Assembly (NCBI GenBank): GCA_029962745.1
Contig: CM057151.1
Location: forward strand, 1 to 64,000
From: Echinometra lucunter
Lineage: Eukaryota; Echinodermata; Echinoidea; Camarodonta; Echinometridae
DNA: 64,000 nt
Reading direction: 5' to 3'
Shown here piece after piece: positions 15,001 to 24,735 of the stretch. A program made the position numbers and the translations under genes. Positions within the stretch are counted from its first letter, which is position 1; each line of letters starts with the position of its first letter. Under the pieces are notes generated by a model that was not told the DNA's origin, searched no databases, and worked only from the letters and a program-made list of their open reading frames with translations.

Positions 15001-18000
15001 AAGGTCATTGAACTTTCTGCAAAAGTATGGTACTGAATTTCTGTAACTTTTGGTAAGAGGTCGAATCATCACATATCAAAAGGTCAATAAACTTAATAGA
15101 AAGCCACTGAACACACCTTTTTGTATCCCTGAGGTAGTATCACCAAATTCAATTTGTCCAGATCAGCCTTTTTTGACACTGAGTTTTGTCCTTTCCTAGA
15201 TCCTGCTGGTACTTTCTAATGTTTTCCATAATGTAGACTTTGCAGGAATTTGGCAATCTGGAAAGCTCTCATGTAATGCTGCAGCAACTTGCTGCAGGCT
15301 CCCAGAGAGAGAGCTATGGCCGCATGCGGTGGGGGGGGGGGAGTTGCCCCCTAGAAATTTTCAAGACTTACCTTTTTTTACTAATTTTATTCTCCATAAT
15401 TCCACAAGAAGAGTGCAGCAGACCCTTCACTTCAAATTCTAAAAATGCAAAATCGCCCTTGTGACAAGCTCACTCGTTTTCCCCCCTCGCTTTCATGTTT
15501 CTTCGAACATTTTAGGTATTCTTGCCCCTCTTGTGGAAACTCTCTGCGTACAGCCCTAGAGTGAGCCCAATAATCACCCTTTGTTCTGTGGTCAGCTGCA
15601 TCATCCAGTCAAGCTAATGATGCTTTGCTCAATTTCGGCCTTTTTATACCCCAAGTACCAAAAAAAAGTGTTTATAAGGAGTGTGCTAGTATACAACATA
15701 AACACTAGGGGGCCCAAGATATGATCCTTGTGGGACACTAAAAGGTACCTTGAACATATCCGAGGCAGTGTCTTCCAATTCAATTGTCTGTTTCCTGTCA
15801 GACAAATAAAATGCAATCCATTCGAGAACTTTGCCATCAATCCAAAAGTGGTTTTTCAAAATTTCCAACAGACACAAATGGTCAATAGTGTTGAAAACAA
15901 AACACTACTCAAATAAAGTAAGAGTATAAGCTAATCTTCTAGTCATCCATTGACATCAGGAGATCATTTTTTAAATTTACGATAAGCAGACTGATTGCAT
16001 GGCAAAAGTGAATCAATGTGCGCAAGGGTTTGCTGGGTTGCATTGCATTCTACTAACTTTGAAATACACTGAAGATTAGTAACAGGCCTCAGATTATTGA
16101 ATTCCGTTTTGATACCAGACTTCTGCAACAATGGTTTAACAAGTGGAACCTTCTACATAGCAGGAAAGTGCCCTCTTGAGAGAGACAGGTTTATCACAGA
16201 CCCTTCCCCCCCCCCCCCCCCCTCCCCTCCCCATATGAAAAGAGGGGAAAATTATGCAAACAGCATTGTCTCATCATCTTCCAAGGATAAAGTGTATGCA
16301 ACATCAGCATAGTGTAATAAAGCTGCCAGACTAAAAGGTTCCTATCCTTATTTGCAGAGTGAGATGGAGGGGAGACTGCTTGGTTTTTGCCTTGTTTTGT
16401 GATCTTATGCTGTCTAATTCATTCTCACCAGCAACCCATCCATTTCAGAAATTCTTTGTAAAAGATATTGTTGAATACACTATGATTTTTTTTTGTCAAT
16501 AAGGAAGACATCATTTTTATTTCTTGATTGTTTTGAGAATCTCTGAGCAGATATGCGGTAAGTTTGGATTACTGTTACAGCCTTTTGACTAACCTTCAGA
16601 AACAATCTGATATGTGTGAGTGTACCAAACTAGAAGAAAAATCTAATAAGAGGGATCATTATATACAGTGTGGAAACATGTCATGTGTTAACAATATTGT
16701 TTTTAGCAAATGTTTGTCTGATTAACATAGCCAACTTTTTTGTAATCTTCAGATCACATTTCTCACCGTACCACCATGTTTTGATAGAGACCAACCTGTA
16801 CATGTGATTGAAGTAGGATATGCAGCTAGTGCAGCTCCACCAAACCTTTGTAAGTTTTATTCTTTTATTATTCATCATATCATAATATTTTATGTTAAAG
16901 TCAAGAATTGTTGGCTGAGTGGGCACTTGTTCCCCCAAATGTTTTGATTGAAAAGAGTCACCTTTTCTAATTATATTGATTTGATTTGATTTGATTTGAA
17001 ATGGTAACTCTTGGGGATCGAGCTTTCAGTTGAGCTGCCCCAAGCTTTGGAACAAATTACCACTGGAAATACGAAGGGCACCGACTGTTACCATCTTTAA
17101 ACATTTATTGAAGACCCATCTTTTTTCAGCAGTTTTTGGTTAATTGTATTATATGCATAATTGTTTAATTTGTTTGAGCAGTAGCATTGTTGGGAGCTCT
17201 GTTACACTACAGCGCAGTAGAGTATATTTACATAGTGACTGCGCTATATAAATGGTCTAATTATTATTATTATTATTATTAGAGATAAAAATCATTGCAG
17301 CTTACAAAGCTAAATTGCGATTTTTTTTTTTACAAAATGGAGTGCAAACAATATATACATACATAACTAATGTGATTATAATACAATAACAATTATCATT
17401 ATAAGTAATGCAGAAAGGTAGGTGGTAATGCTATCATACTATACATAGATTTGTGGTTGGTAACACCTCCCCCCACTGGGCTGCCGAAAAATGAAGTAAT
17501 ATGTTCGTTAAATGTTTATACAAGATCTTAAAATCCACAATCCATTTAACGTTTCATAAAAAAAGGGTAATGTTTGTTCAATCTAGGGTATTGTAAAAAA
17601 AATTATGAATTAATTCGAAATGATGGCACACTTATATAAAACATAAAATTTAAAAAGTATGAAATTAACCTACATGACAACTAATATTGACTGTGAAATA
17701 ACTAAGTTCGTAATCTGTATCTGTTAATTATTCTCAGTTTCAAAAAACCTGGTAGGCCGACTAGTTATGCAGCAAAGAAATAATGATTCAGCACGTAAAA
17801 ATATAATACATTATCGATTTAAACCATGAAAACTGTATGGGTAATCATGTGGCCAATGATTAGGTTATAATCATACTTATAAACAGATTAACTGATTACA
17901 TACAAACAGAATACAAGGTGAAAGGTAAATTAAGGTTCCTATAAGAGGAAATACTCTGATATGCATGTGAGCATAGGAAAGAGTGGGGAACAGAGGAGAT

Positions 18001-19555
18001 CAAGATCTGGACCAGGGAAAATTTTTCATGGAGAGAGAGGGGAGAGGAAGAGAGAGAAGAAGAGAGGGTAAGGAGGGGAAATCACTTTAGAGATGAAGGG
18101 AAAGATAGTCTGAGAGCTTGAAAAAGGGAATACAGAAGGAGGAAGCAAATCAGAAGGGTGTAGAGGAAAAAAAAGTTAACCTGTAATGCTAGAAGAGAAA
18201 TGATGTAAGAAAAAAAGCAAATGTGTAATGCATTTGGTTCAAAACTCAAAAGCCAACCATATGAAATTTTATGATGACTTATTTTGGTTAAGTGTACAGA
18301 TTAAATAAGGAATTGCACTATTTTGCATACGTTTGGTCTTACAGTGCAACTCTGGGATTTGGGATTTGTGTCTCAAAGATCTAGAGTTGTCTGGTGAAAA
18401 GTACTCTTTATACTGGTCCGTGTGTAGTAGACTCTTCTGGAAGAATAACAAGCTCAAATTGGGTAGGAATGCAGATTAGAATTGAGAAGTATAATTCTCT
18501 CTCTCCATCTCTCTCTCCAAATTTTATTGTCCGAAAGGAAATTCTTTTTGCCCAATTGATCGTGGGCCCGGCAGCCACTGAGCAGCGCCAGATCGATGCT
18601 GCTCTGTCCCTTTCAATTCTTGAACGCCAAAGAAGGTAGCAGCAACTCCCATCTTTTAACGTCTTTTGGTATGACGCGGCCGGGGTTTGAACCCACGACC
18701 TCCCGATTGTGAGGCAGACGCTCTACCTTCTGAGCCAACACATCGGTTGCTTTATGTTGCTTTATAATTGCTTATGTTGCTTATAATTGCTTTATGTTGA
18801 ATCAGTCTCTCAGATATTAAAGTTGTTTGTTTTTTCGAACAAGGTTTATTTTCTGGTTATTCCTTGCCATCAAAAAGAAGATGCTTCTTCAATTATTCAT
18901 TACATTTTTTTTTCCTTACTCTACTTTGAATAATAGATTTTTGATAGGAAAATTGTCAAAACATTTATTCTCTGTGTTTATGCTTTGAATGGAAGATTTC
19001 AACATGTATAGAAAATCATCAACATATTCCTTCATATTACCCAGTGATTATTGGAAGATGCAAGCATTGTTAACAATGATGAGTCTGAACAATGTTTTTT
19101 CCCAATAGATATTGTGCACCTGACAGCTAAAGCCAGCACCAAGGATGTTAAAGCTAAGGATGAATTACAGCATGTAGTACAGAAGTTTTTCAAATTGGAA
19201 TCACAAGGTAATTTGGGATGATATATTATCTCATTTAATATGCCCTCTCCTCCTTAGATCATATGAATGCCCTTTAGATCCTTAAAACAATATATATGAC
19301 TCAATAAATTTAGATTTCTATGAGTATCTGAGTGAACTTAGGCTTGTAGGTCAAAACAAAAATGAAAATTCCCATATGTAAAACACATGAAGTGCATAAT
19401 GTCACATGACATGCAGTAATACCACACTGATTTTATTGGTAATATTGCAATGGGCTATTGATGGCTTCAAACTCTAATGTCATGCATTAATGGTGCAGGA
19501 ATTTAATCATCATACTGTCCTTGTCCAATCAGCTATTTATCATGTGATATATGTA

Positions 19556-19586
<31 letters not shown>

Positions 19587-21742
19587 AATTTTATGCTGAA
19601 GTGATTAGGTATTCATTGATATCTATTGTTGAATTATGCTGCTTCATTTGAAAACAAGTTGATACATTTGTGGTTCTTTTTAAATACACACACTGGAATT
19701 GTTTTGTTATTTTAGACTGTAGAGCTAGAGAGGATAGTGATAAACCTTGCATCCTCTGGTCAGTTTATTTCTGTCAAGAAGATGTCACTGAAGTTCTGGA
19801 TGATAATCTCAAAGGCACATTGCCTGGCAATGTCTATGTGACTGCAGGAGCTGGAGGCTCTATTGGATTTGATCATGCTGTATCACAGGTATGACTTAGC
19901 CTCATGATTGATACAATTATCTGATGTGAACTAATCTTTAGAGGGAAAGTACTTGCTAAGTCCCAATATCTTATTGTTACTAGGGCAACAAAATCTCGTA
20001 TCTGAAATATGTTAAATCTTCAGGAAAGCCAAAAACATGGCTTTTTTAGAATTAAAGCCAATTGAGTTGTCCAGTTTTGCTTATCAATAACAGCCTGATC
20101 TTTGCAGATGTGCACATGATGGTTTGAAAACACGTTTTGAATGTTCATAGAAAGAACCAAATTTCACAAAAAAACTGAGATACAAGGTTTTATCTAAAAT
20201 CTCACTTATTCTGTAAATGATTTTATTGTAAAGTGCATTTGAACATGCACATGGAAAATGTGCTATGAAAGTATAATACTGTTAATATTATTATTAATAT
20301 TTATTATTATTAATATTTATTATTATTATTATCATTATTATAATCATTATTATCATTATTATCATCATTATTACTTATTGTTATTATTATCATTATTAGT
20401 ATTATTATTATTGTTATTATTATTATTATTATTATCATTATTATTATCATTATCATCCCAACAACGTTACGACCACTTGGTGATATTTTCTTTATTCTAG
20501 GGCTGAGCCATCAAGGTTTTATACAAAATGTTCAAACATTTATATCTAGAATATCTTTTAGATGAAAGAAAAAGAAATTGAAAGAGAAAATCATTCCTCA
20601 CAAGAGCCAAGATATTGCTGAAATTTGCATCTCACATCTATGAAATGTCCTTCCAATGTCCATATTTTACACAGAATATATGGGTTGATACTTCACCTTC
20701 CATATTCAGTGGACTAAGTTAAGCAAGTATAATGTATAATTATTTGCTTGTGAATATTTGTACCTTAGGCTAAGGAGATCTTTGAAAAAGTGTGTCCTGG
20801 AGAAGAATTTCTTCCCCCTGCCCCTGATCCAGAGGATATAGTATATGATGATACTGACAAGGAAAACACATCCCAGGTATGAGCCTTTTTCTAACATAAT
20901 TGTTTATGCTATTGATACACCAAGAGACACCCTCATAGCAATCACATTATGTACATATGTATCAGCCTCTACATCCATTGTCGTTTTAACAAGTAATAAT
21001 GATCCAATCCTGTGAAAAACTAACAAAACAACCAACAGCAACAAAATGGCAGTGAGAACATTGACAAAACATTTATTTTTACATTCTTTGATATGAAACT
21101 GAAACAGGAAGTTATCATCAAATATACAAATCATTTGATTCATAGTGGGTTTAGAGCCAACAAACAAACAAAAAACATGACATTAAAAATTTTGATACTT
21201 AACGCTGGCATGAATTTGTAATGAATATACCAATTAATTGATATTTTGTGTCTTTGACAAAAAATCGCACAAATTGTTCCTGTACAGCTTACTCTTGGGG
21301 ATTAAAGTGCAAAAGTTGATACCCCTTAAAAAAATTCTAAAGGAGCACCTTTTCTTTTTCATGTAGGGAAGGCAGTGGCATGAAGAAAGCATGGCTGAAG
21401 AAAATAATTTTACATCACCTTACTGACAAAGTGAAATTACTAAATGCATACTGCACTTTGTATTGATATATACCCTTCTTGGTGTTTTGTTTTTTTTTCT
21501 CCCTCAATTGAAAGGTCGGTTTTGAGATCAATAGCACATCTGAAAAGGGAAAGGAGACGTCAACATCAGCAGCATCTGAAGAAGAGAATGAGACAAAACA
21601 AAGTTCTAAACCTGAGGATAAGAAGAAGACATCAATATCTGAAGAACTGCCTGGCAATGAAGAGGGGATGGCAACATTGTCAGAAGACTCAACAGCTAGT
21701 CGTAAAACATCCGACGAAAAAGAAGAGGGGAATTTGCAATAA
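1..21742 (+). CDS. CHM: Rab escort protein (REP; Rab geranylgeranyltransferase component A), C-terminal ~400 residues, 12 exons
   Basis: REP presents newly made Rab GTPases to Rab geranylgeranyltransferase in the cytosol and delivers the prenylated Rab to membranes. Exons: 1-40, 2491-2606, 5493-5599, 8575-8649, 10261-10305, 11260-11316, 13810-13870, 16753-16849, 19109-19207, 19716-19888, 20769-20876 and 21515-21742. All introns are GT..AG and all phases fit, giving 1206 nt (401 aa plus TAA). Diagnostic stretches are [33 protein letters not shown] followed by [14 protein letters not shown] (the conserved REP/GDI core motif), RGILITD, TFLTVPP, YIVHLTA, LPGNVYV and the proline/acidic [15 protein letters not shown] tail motif. 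The frame opens within the family's GDI-like fold, so the FAD-like N-terminal part lies before the window. The last exon is Ser/Glu/Lys-rich and poorly conserved, as in vertebrate REPs. Family assignment is confident. Invertebrates usually have one REP, so CHM rather than CHML is a naming convenience. Confidence 0.93.
95..720 (+). mobile_element. Degenerate copy of the AGGTCA tandem-repeat (Helitron-like) family
   Basis: Opens with GGAGGCATTATGTTTTCTGG like the element at 24736, then repeated TATCTCAAGAACCATT, GATCTGATTAGATTT and GGTCAAAGGT motifs at ~150-bp spacing. Lies in REP intron a. Confidence 0.6.
720..1770. other. REP intron a, nothing recognised
   Basis: AT-rich, with a short (AT)n run near 1130-1144 and weak AGGTCA-family traces before 900. 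Confidence 0.45.
1780..1892. mobile_element. Short palindromic MITE in REP intron a
   Basis: ATATTTTCCAGCGTATACGC near 1785 is inverted as GCGTATAC..GGAAAATA: the right arm reads CCGTATACGCCGGAAAATAC at 1869-1888. The middle carries GGCGCATAGGCC. Confidence 0.65.
2491..2606 (+). CDS. CHM: REP exon b
   Basis: Acceptor TTCGATTACAG, donor GTAAAG. Codes [19 protein letters not shown] followed by IHSIAMTS, a stretch conserved in REPs. Length 116 nt, entering in phase 1 and leaving in phase 0. Confidence 0.93.
3193..3560 (+). mobile_element. RTE-like LINE fragment in REP intron b
   Basis: [10 protein letters not shown] (reverse-transcriptase active-site region) is followed by a TAG where Trp is usual and [12 protein letters not shown]. 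After an internal loss comes the C-terminal tail ([25 protein letters not shown]). Decayed. Confidence 0.75.
3561..4390. other. GC-richer unclassified segment in REP intron b
   Basis: Between the RTE fragment and the 33-bp array lies sequence visibly richer in G+C than its surroundings, with GCGGCGAC motifs at both ends. Longest frame is 169 codons (3352-3861), with no recognised domain. Probably a transposon remnant. Confidence 0.45.
4395..5037 (+). repeat. 33-bp minisatellite array in REP intron b
   Basis: Fifteen near-perfect 33-bp units (4395-4889; type ACTATAGACCAGTCACTGCT, then AAACCAAGTGGCC) run into diverged copies (GTGTGTGCTAAGACAGG) to about 5037. Because the unit is a multiple of three, several frames on both strands stay open. 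Those frames are not taken as genes. Confidence 0.95.
5493..5599 (+). CDS. CHM: REP exon c, conserved core
   Basis: Acceptor TTTTTAATTGCAG, donor GTAAAA. Codes [11 protein letters not shown] and [12 protein letters not shown], the sequence-conserved region shared by REP and Rab-GDI. Confidence 0.96.
6143..6163. repeat. (CT)n microsatellite
   Basis: About ten uninterrupted CT units in REP intron c. Confidence 0.9.
6400..6830 (+). repeat. Diverged interspersed repeat, copy 1 (REP intron c)
   Basis: Shares with 13935-14260 the order: GACA(T/C)CAAG, GGTCATACC, GATT/GAGTCATGTG, TTTGT..ACAAAAC, GTTATT(G/A)TCAT, (A/T)GTGGTCC..ATAA.ACCCT.AAACAGCA. Confidence 0.6.
7970..8300. repeat. Possible interspersed repeat with TATATAGCGCAC end
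   Basis: Opens AAAACTTATATAGCGCACAC near 8000, followed by GCTCATGGCGC. The GCGC-TATATA motif recurs at the 3' ends of the LINE fragments. Boundaries unclear. Confidence 0.4.
8575..8649 (+). CDS. CHM: REP exon d
   Basis: Acceptor TTTTGACAG, donor GTAAGT. Codes [15 protein letters not shown] and continues the REP/GDI core motif begun in the previous exon. Confidence 0.95.
9690..9960 (+). repeat. Tandem ~145-bp repeat family B, copy 1
   Basis: Two units with ATCACAATAA(T/C)TTTCT, TCATACCAC and GGTGCAGGTCAAG. Similar units at 14875-15175. Confidence 0.65.
10261..10305 (+). CDS. CHM: REP exon e (45 nt)
   Basis: Acceptor TTTCCATCAG, donor GTACCT. Codes [14 protein letters not shown], equivalent to the CKAIID-type strand of vertebrate REP. 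Confidence 0.87.
10840..10860. repeat. Poly(G) tract, 21 nt
   Basis: Uninterrupted G run in REP intron e; smaller G10-11 runs at 10360 and near 14743 and 15331. Confidence 0.9.
10989..11093. mobile_element. Short MITE in REP intron e
   Basis: Inverted ends GGCCCCTATTCACCAAACCT and AGGTTTCATGAATAAGG (imperfect). Confidence 0.55.
11260..11316 (+). CDS. CHM: REP exon f (57 nt)
   Basis: Acceptor ATTTGTACAG, donor GTATTT. Codes [18 protein letters not shown], which aligns with the HFLVEDSY-type stretch of vertebrate REP. The phases on both sides (2 and 2) fit. Short, so a little less certain than its neighbours. Confidence 0.85.
11375..11520 (+). repeat. 52-bp tandem repeat, three units
   Basis: ATCTAAACAAAAC...ATGTTCC units start at 11375, 11427 and 11479, just after REP exon f. 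Same family as the 57-bp array at 12894. Confidence 0.85.
11968..12836 (+). repeat. 41-bp minisatellite array, ~21 units
   Basis: Unit is GATATATGGCATATTCTTGA followed by TAATGATAGGTGAGAAAGGGT, with small indel variants (AAA, TTAA). Not divisible by three, yet all three - strand frames lack stops, giving artefactual frames of up to 294 codons. Confidence 0.95.
12894..13318 (+). repeat. 57-bp minisatellite array, seven units plus a partial
   Basis: Unit ATCTAAGCAAAAGCTTATTA, then TGATCTTATAGATGTTCC and a variable end. Starts at 12894, 12951, 13008, 13065, 13122, 13179, 13236 and 13293. Confidence 0.95.
13810..13870 (+). CDS. CHM: REP exon g
   Basis: Acceptor TTTTTGAAG, donor GTAAGA. Codes [20 protein letters not shown], matching the RAVLITD motif of vertebrate REP. 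Confidence 0.92.
13935..14260 (+). repeat. Diverged interspersed repeat, copy 2 (REP intron g)
   Basis: Partner of 6400-6830. No ends or coding recognised. Confidence 0.6.
14875..15175 (+). repeat. Tandem ~145-bp repeat family B, copy 2
   Basis: Units with AATCACAATAACTTTCTATG, GAGGTAGAATCACCA and CATCTCTTAAAGGC, as at 9690-9960. Confidence 0.65.
15590..16130 (-). mobile_element. L2-type LINE reverse-transcriptase fragment in REP intron g
   Basis: On the - strand: [12 protein letters not shown] near 16020, then [27 protein letters not shown] and the catalytic-region motif VPQGSYLGP near 15715. Interrupted by stops and frameshifts. Confidence 0.85.
16753..16849 (+). CDS. CHM: REP exon h
   Basis: Acceptor GTAATCTTCAG, donor GTAAGT. 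Codes [20 protein letters not shown], matching the SILTVP region of vertebrate REP. Confidence 0.92.
17000..17282 (+). mobile_element. CR1/L2-type LINE 3' end in REP intron h
   Basis: Remnant coding [18 protein letters not shown] (frameshifted) and [12 protein letters not shown], then a GCGCTATATAAATG tail and (ATT)n. Same family type as 34497-34958. Starts after a (GATTT)n run. Confidence 0.75.
18025..18175. repeat. Purine-rich (GA) tract
   Basis: GGAGAGAGAGGGGAGAGGAA-type sequence, nearly all purine on the + strand, in REP intron h. Confidence 0.75.
18495..18747 (-). mobile_element. tRNA-derived SINE in REP intron h
   Basis: On the - strand a tRNA-like head holds a box A (TGGCTCAGAAGG, 18737-18726) and box B (GGTTCAAACCC, 18693-18683) at tRNA spacing. 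A ~180-bp body follows with a GA-rich tail (18498-18520). No acceptor-stem pairing, so not a functional tRNA gene. Confidence 0.78.
19109..19207 (+). CDS. CHM: REP exon i
   Basis: Acceptor TTTTTTCCCAATAG, donor GTAATT. Codes [13 protein letters not shown] and LQHVVQKFF, matching YLVHLTC...ESVVQKLF of vertebrate REP. Confidence 0.94.
19716..19888 (+). CDS. CHM: REP exon j
   Basis: Acceptor TTGTTATTTTAG, donor GTATGA. Codes [13 protein letters not shown], then [20 protein letters not shown], matching LWALYFNMRD and [20 protein letters not shown] of vertebrate REP. Confidence 0.95.
20278..20458. repeat. (TTA/TTAT)n microsatellite
   Basis: TTATTATTATCATTATTA-type run in REP intron j. Confidence 0.9.
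20769..20876 (+). CDS. CHM: REP exon k
   Basis: Acceptor GTACCTTAG, donor GTATGA. Codes [20 protein letters not shown] followed by [13 protein letters not shown], matching the proline/acidic C-terminal motif of REPs. Confidence 0.95.
21367..21426 (+). CDS. Possible alternative terminal exon of REP
   Basis: A strong acceptor (pyrimidine run CCTTTTCTTTTTC, then ATGTAG) is followed by 19 codons open in the required phase 0 and a TGA at 21424-21426. If used instead of 21515-21742 it would replace the 75-residue charged tail with a 19-residue one (begins [13 protein letters not shown]). No nearby AATAAA is seen, so it may be chance. Confidence 0.3.
   Translation, partial: GRQWHEESMAEENNFTSPY
21515..21742 (+). 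CDS. CHM: REP terminal exon with stop codon
   Basis: Acceptor CCTCAATTGAAAG. Codes a 75-aa Ser/Glu/Lys-rich tail ending EEGNLQ-TAA. Low-complexity acidic tails are normal in REPs. The phase is 0 and in frame. An AATAAA hexamer overlaps the stop codon (21739-21744); the real poly(A) site may be further downstream. Confidence 0.8.
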   Translation, partial: VGFEINSTSEKGKETSTSAASEEENETKQSSKPEDKKKTSISEELPGNEEGMATLSEDSTASRKTSDEKEEGNLQ

Positions 21743-23623
21743 AGTCAGAAGCTTATACCATATATACTCTACATTAGGAGGATGGGGCTAATGAGATAAT
21801 AGCTATAAAAAAGGATATTCTCATAGTCCCAAATGGTGGGGGCACATAACTTGTATAGCCAGGTCAGCTTTAAATAGATATGGGCAATAATGAGGTAAAT
21901 TTCAAGCCTCAGTCTATACAATGCAAAAACTTTAGATATGATTCCCCTTATAATGAGCAAGCATATTTCACAGGACCTAAGTGGACAAAAAATCATTTAG
22001 TTGTAAGATGAAGTCTTGCCATACTACACAGTATAGACATACCATTTTTGGTGGGGCTGTTTGGGTAAATTTCGGATCTGAAATGAGTACCTTTATGGCC
22101 TTTTCTCATGTGATCTGGTACTTTGTCATTATAGTTTTAAAATGATTTTATATTGGCAGGAATACTGTAAACTAAATGCATATGTATTGCAATATCTTTT
22201 GCATGTTGTGATATAAAGAGGTAGTGACTGTAGTAAGGAAAATCCTTTTATATTTTCCATTGTACCAAGTTTCTCCTGTATGTTTAGTATGCAAACAGGC
22301 AAGTTGAATTTATTCAGTCAAAGAAAATTGTTGAAGATTGTCTGATATAAGAAATTTGGGGGTAGGGCAGTCTAGAATACTTTGTAAGCAAAGATTAGGT
22401 ATGACCCATATGCTGTTCAAAAATTGTGTATCATGAGAAACAATACTTTCTTTCAGTAATGTTTGATACATTCTATAGATATATTGTTTTGATTCTTGGC
22501 TTTTTGTCATTCATGCGATATTACTCTGAGGAGTGCATGCCAAAAAGTTTTTCCATGTTCAATGCAAATTTCCAATATTTGATGTTCGTTTCTCTGTATA
22601 ATGACTACTCACTTTGCTGTGGAATATCTGAAGAGTAGAAAATATCATTTGTTAGAAAAAAGGGGCAAATGCCTACTATTTGATTGCAGCTTCAAGGACA
22701 CCTACCAGGTAGCATTTTCTATTGGAAATACTAAAATACTTCAATGAAATTATTTCTTGTATATTCAGCATATCATAACGAAAATTCCAATTTCACATTT
22801 AGCACTTCTAGACTCAAGAGATGTCAGTAAGCCTCAAGTAAACACAAGCACAGTGCGATGCCTAGAGCTAATCCCCCTGCCTGGATAAGCGACTTTTAAG
22901 GGTGATGGAGGCAGATAGGCATGATTATGGGGGCCTTGAAGTACACTCGAATAGGTCATGTGCGAAGTGAATCGTGACGTGACACGAACTTTGCGTCCCA
23001 GACGCAACCTGGGGTGCAAAATTCATGACCTGGGATGCACAATTCACGTATGGGAAGCAAAGCTGGCCATGAAATTCATGTTGCACATGTTGTCAAGCGT
23101 GCTTCACTCAATAAATCTCGAAACATGCTAATTTTTTTGGTCTAGATACTCTTTTTAGTACTTGTAGCAAACGTACTATTAAAAAAAATTGATATCAAAA
23201 TTAATTTCTTGTTTTTCGACCTTTTGATTTATATTGTTTTTTCAATGAAACTTGTCGGCAACACTTCTGGGATCATAAATAGCATAAAATTAATAGATTT
23301 TGATTTGTAAAAGTAATCCAACATTTATAACTTTTAGCAAGAAACACAATTTTATTTGAAATTATACATGAAATCATGTTTTTGAGCAATTCTCGGTCTG
23401 ACATGCAAGTACAAAATTATGCTCAGCTTTCAAACCGCCTGCCCAGTTATCGTGAATTTGATCTGGAAAGATGCAGGAGATATGAAGGAAATAAGTCCTA
23501 AAATTTTAGCGCAAGATCATTTTGCGTGATATAATTATCGCAAAAAAATGTTGAGGGGGCTAACCCTATCCCCCCCCCCCATTTGCTTTGTATAGGGTTA
23601 AGTGTCAGACTTATAACAATAAT

Positions 23624-23885
23624 CAGACATATTATAACAATAATGATTATAATAATAATGATAATAGGAATAATAGTAACAATGATGATAGTAATGAAAA
23701 TAATTAAATAATGATAGTAATGAAAATAATAGGAATAATATTAATAATGATGATAGTAATGAAAATAATTAAATAATGATAGTAATGAAAATAATAGGAA
23801 TAATATTAATAATGATGATAGTAATGAAAATAATAATAATAATAATGATAACGATAATGATAATGATAACAATAGTAATAATAAC
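23624..23885. repeat. (AATAATGAT)n microsatellite with ~78-bp internal duplication
   Basis: AT-rich trinucleotide-type run in which a block containing AATAGGAATAATATTAATAA is repeated. Confidence 0.85.
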
Positions 23886-24662
23886 CCCACACTGAAAACA
23901 CGCCTTAATCAAATGTGGATTGATTTTTGGTGTAGGCCCTAGGGCCCATCATCTGTTTGGGAAAGTTAATTCTAATTAGTCCCCCTCTCTCGTGCTCTCT
24001 CATTCACTCACCAACTCTGGTCTTATTTGCCCCAAATCTGCCTCTGTATCTCGTCCTCTTTACCTCTTTCTGTATTATTTTAGTCTTATTTTCTCACTCT
24101 TCCTCATTACAAATCCTACCTACTCCACGATACAAATCACAAGGAAAGAAAAATTGTTTCACAAAGAAGCACTTTAATTTTGGGGAGGGGGTTATATTTA
24201 ATTGAGAGAGTCATAACTTTGCCATGGTTATGAATAACAGTTCAATAAAATTCCTGGTTGAAAAAAGAACAAAAAATAGACATAGACATCAATACACTTG
24301 CAATGCAGTTCGCTTTTCACTGCTCGCGATCACTAGCATATACATAGATCGGTTTGCTGTACGTGGTAAAGTGTCATAGCAAATAGTAATCTAGCCAATT
24401 GTGGATCATGTGCCTGTTTCAAACTTTCATTCTATCTTCATGTAAATTATGAGTGAATTTTGGACATAATATCTTAAAACGTCTACGTCTCATTCCCTTT
24501 CTATTAGATCACAGCTGCAATCCAATAAATCCAGTATGGTAATGGTATGATCCAGGTGTTTTAACCAGGCACGGTTCTAGAGCAAAAATTTGGGAAGCTA
24601 CTATAATGAGAATATATATGAAAATTGAAATTGCACTTATATTGTCCAGTTTTGTTTGTTGG

Positions 24663-24721
24663 TTTTTTTGGGGGGGAGGGCTTGAGCCTCCAAAGTCCCC
24701 CCCCCCAAAAAAAAAAAAAAA
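24663..24721. repeat. T7G7..C10A15 hairpin
   Basis: TTTTTTTGGGGGGGAGGG pairs with CCCCCCCCCCAAAAAAA across a ~20-nt loop that itself contains GAGCCTCC. Just left of the Helitron-like element. Confidence 0.8.
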
Positions 24722-24735
24722 CTTCACTTACATTT

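Larger units (their letters stand above)
21743..24735. other. REP 3' flank and intergenic, left part
   Basis: AT-rich; presumably begins with the REP 3' UTR (end unknown). No exon or RNA seen. Holds a microsatellite, a C10 run near 23571 and the hairpin at 24663. Confidence 0.5.

Noticed and set aside
18683..18737. A tRNA gene on the - strand
   Set aside because: A and B boxes are present but no acceptor stem pairs, and a SINE body follows.
20258..20500. Tyr/Leu-rich 80-codon frame
   Set aside because: Translation of a TTA microsatellite; likewise 31346-31573 (-) and 42592-42837 (-).
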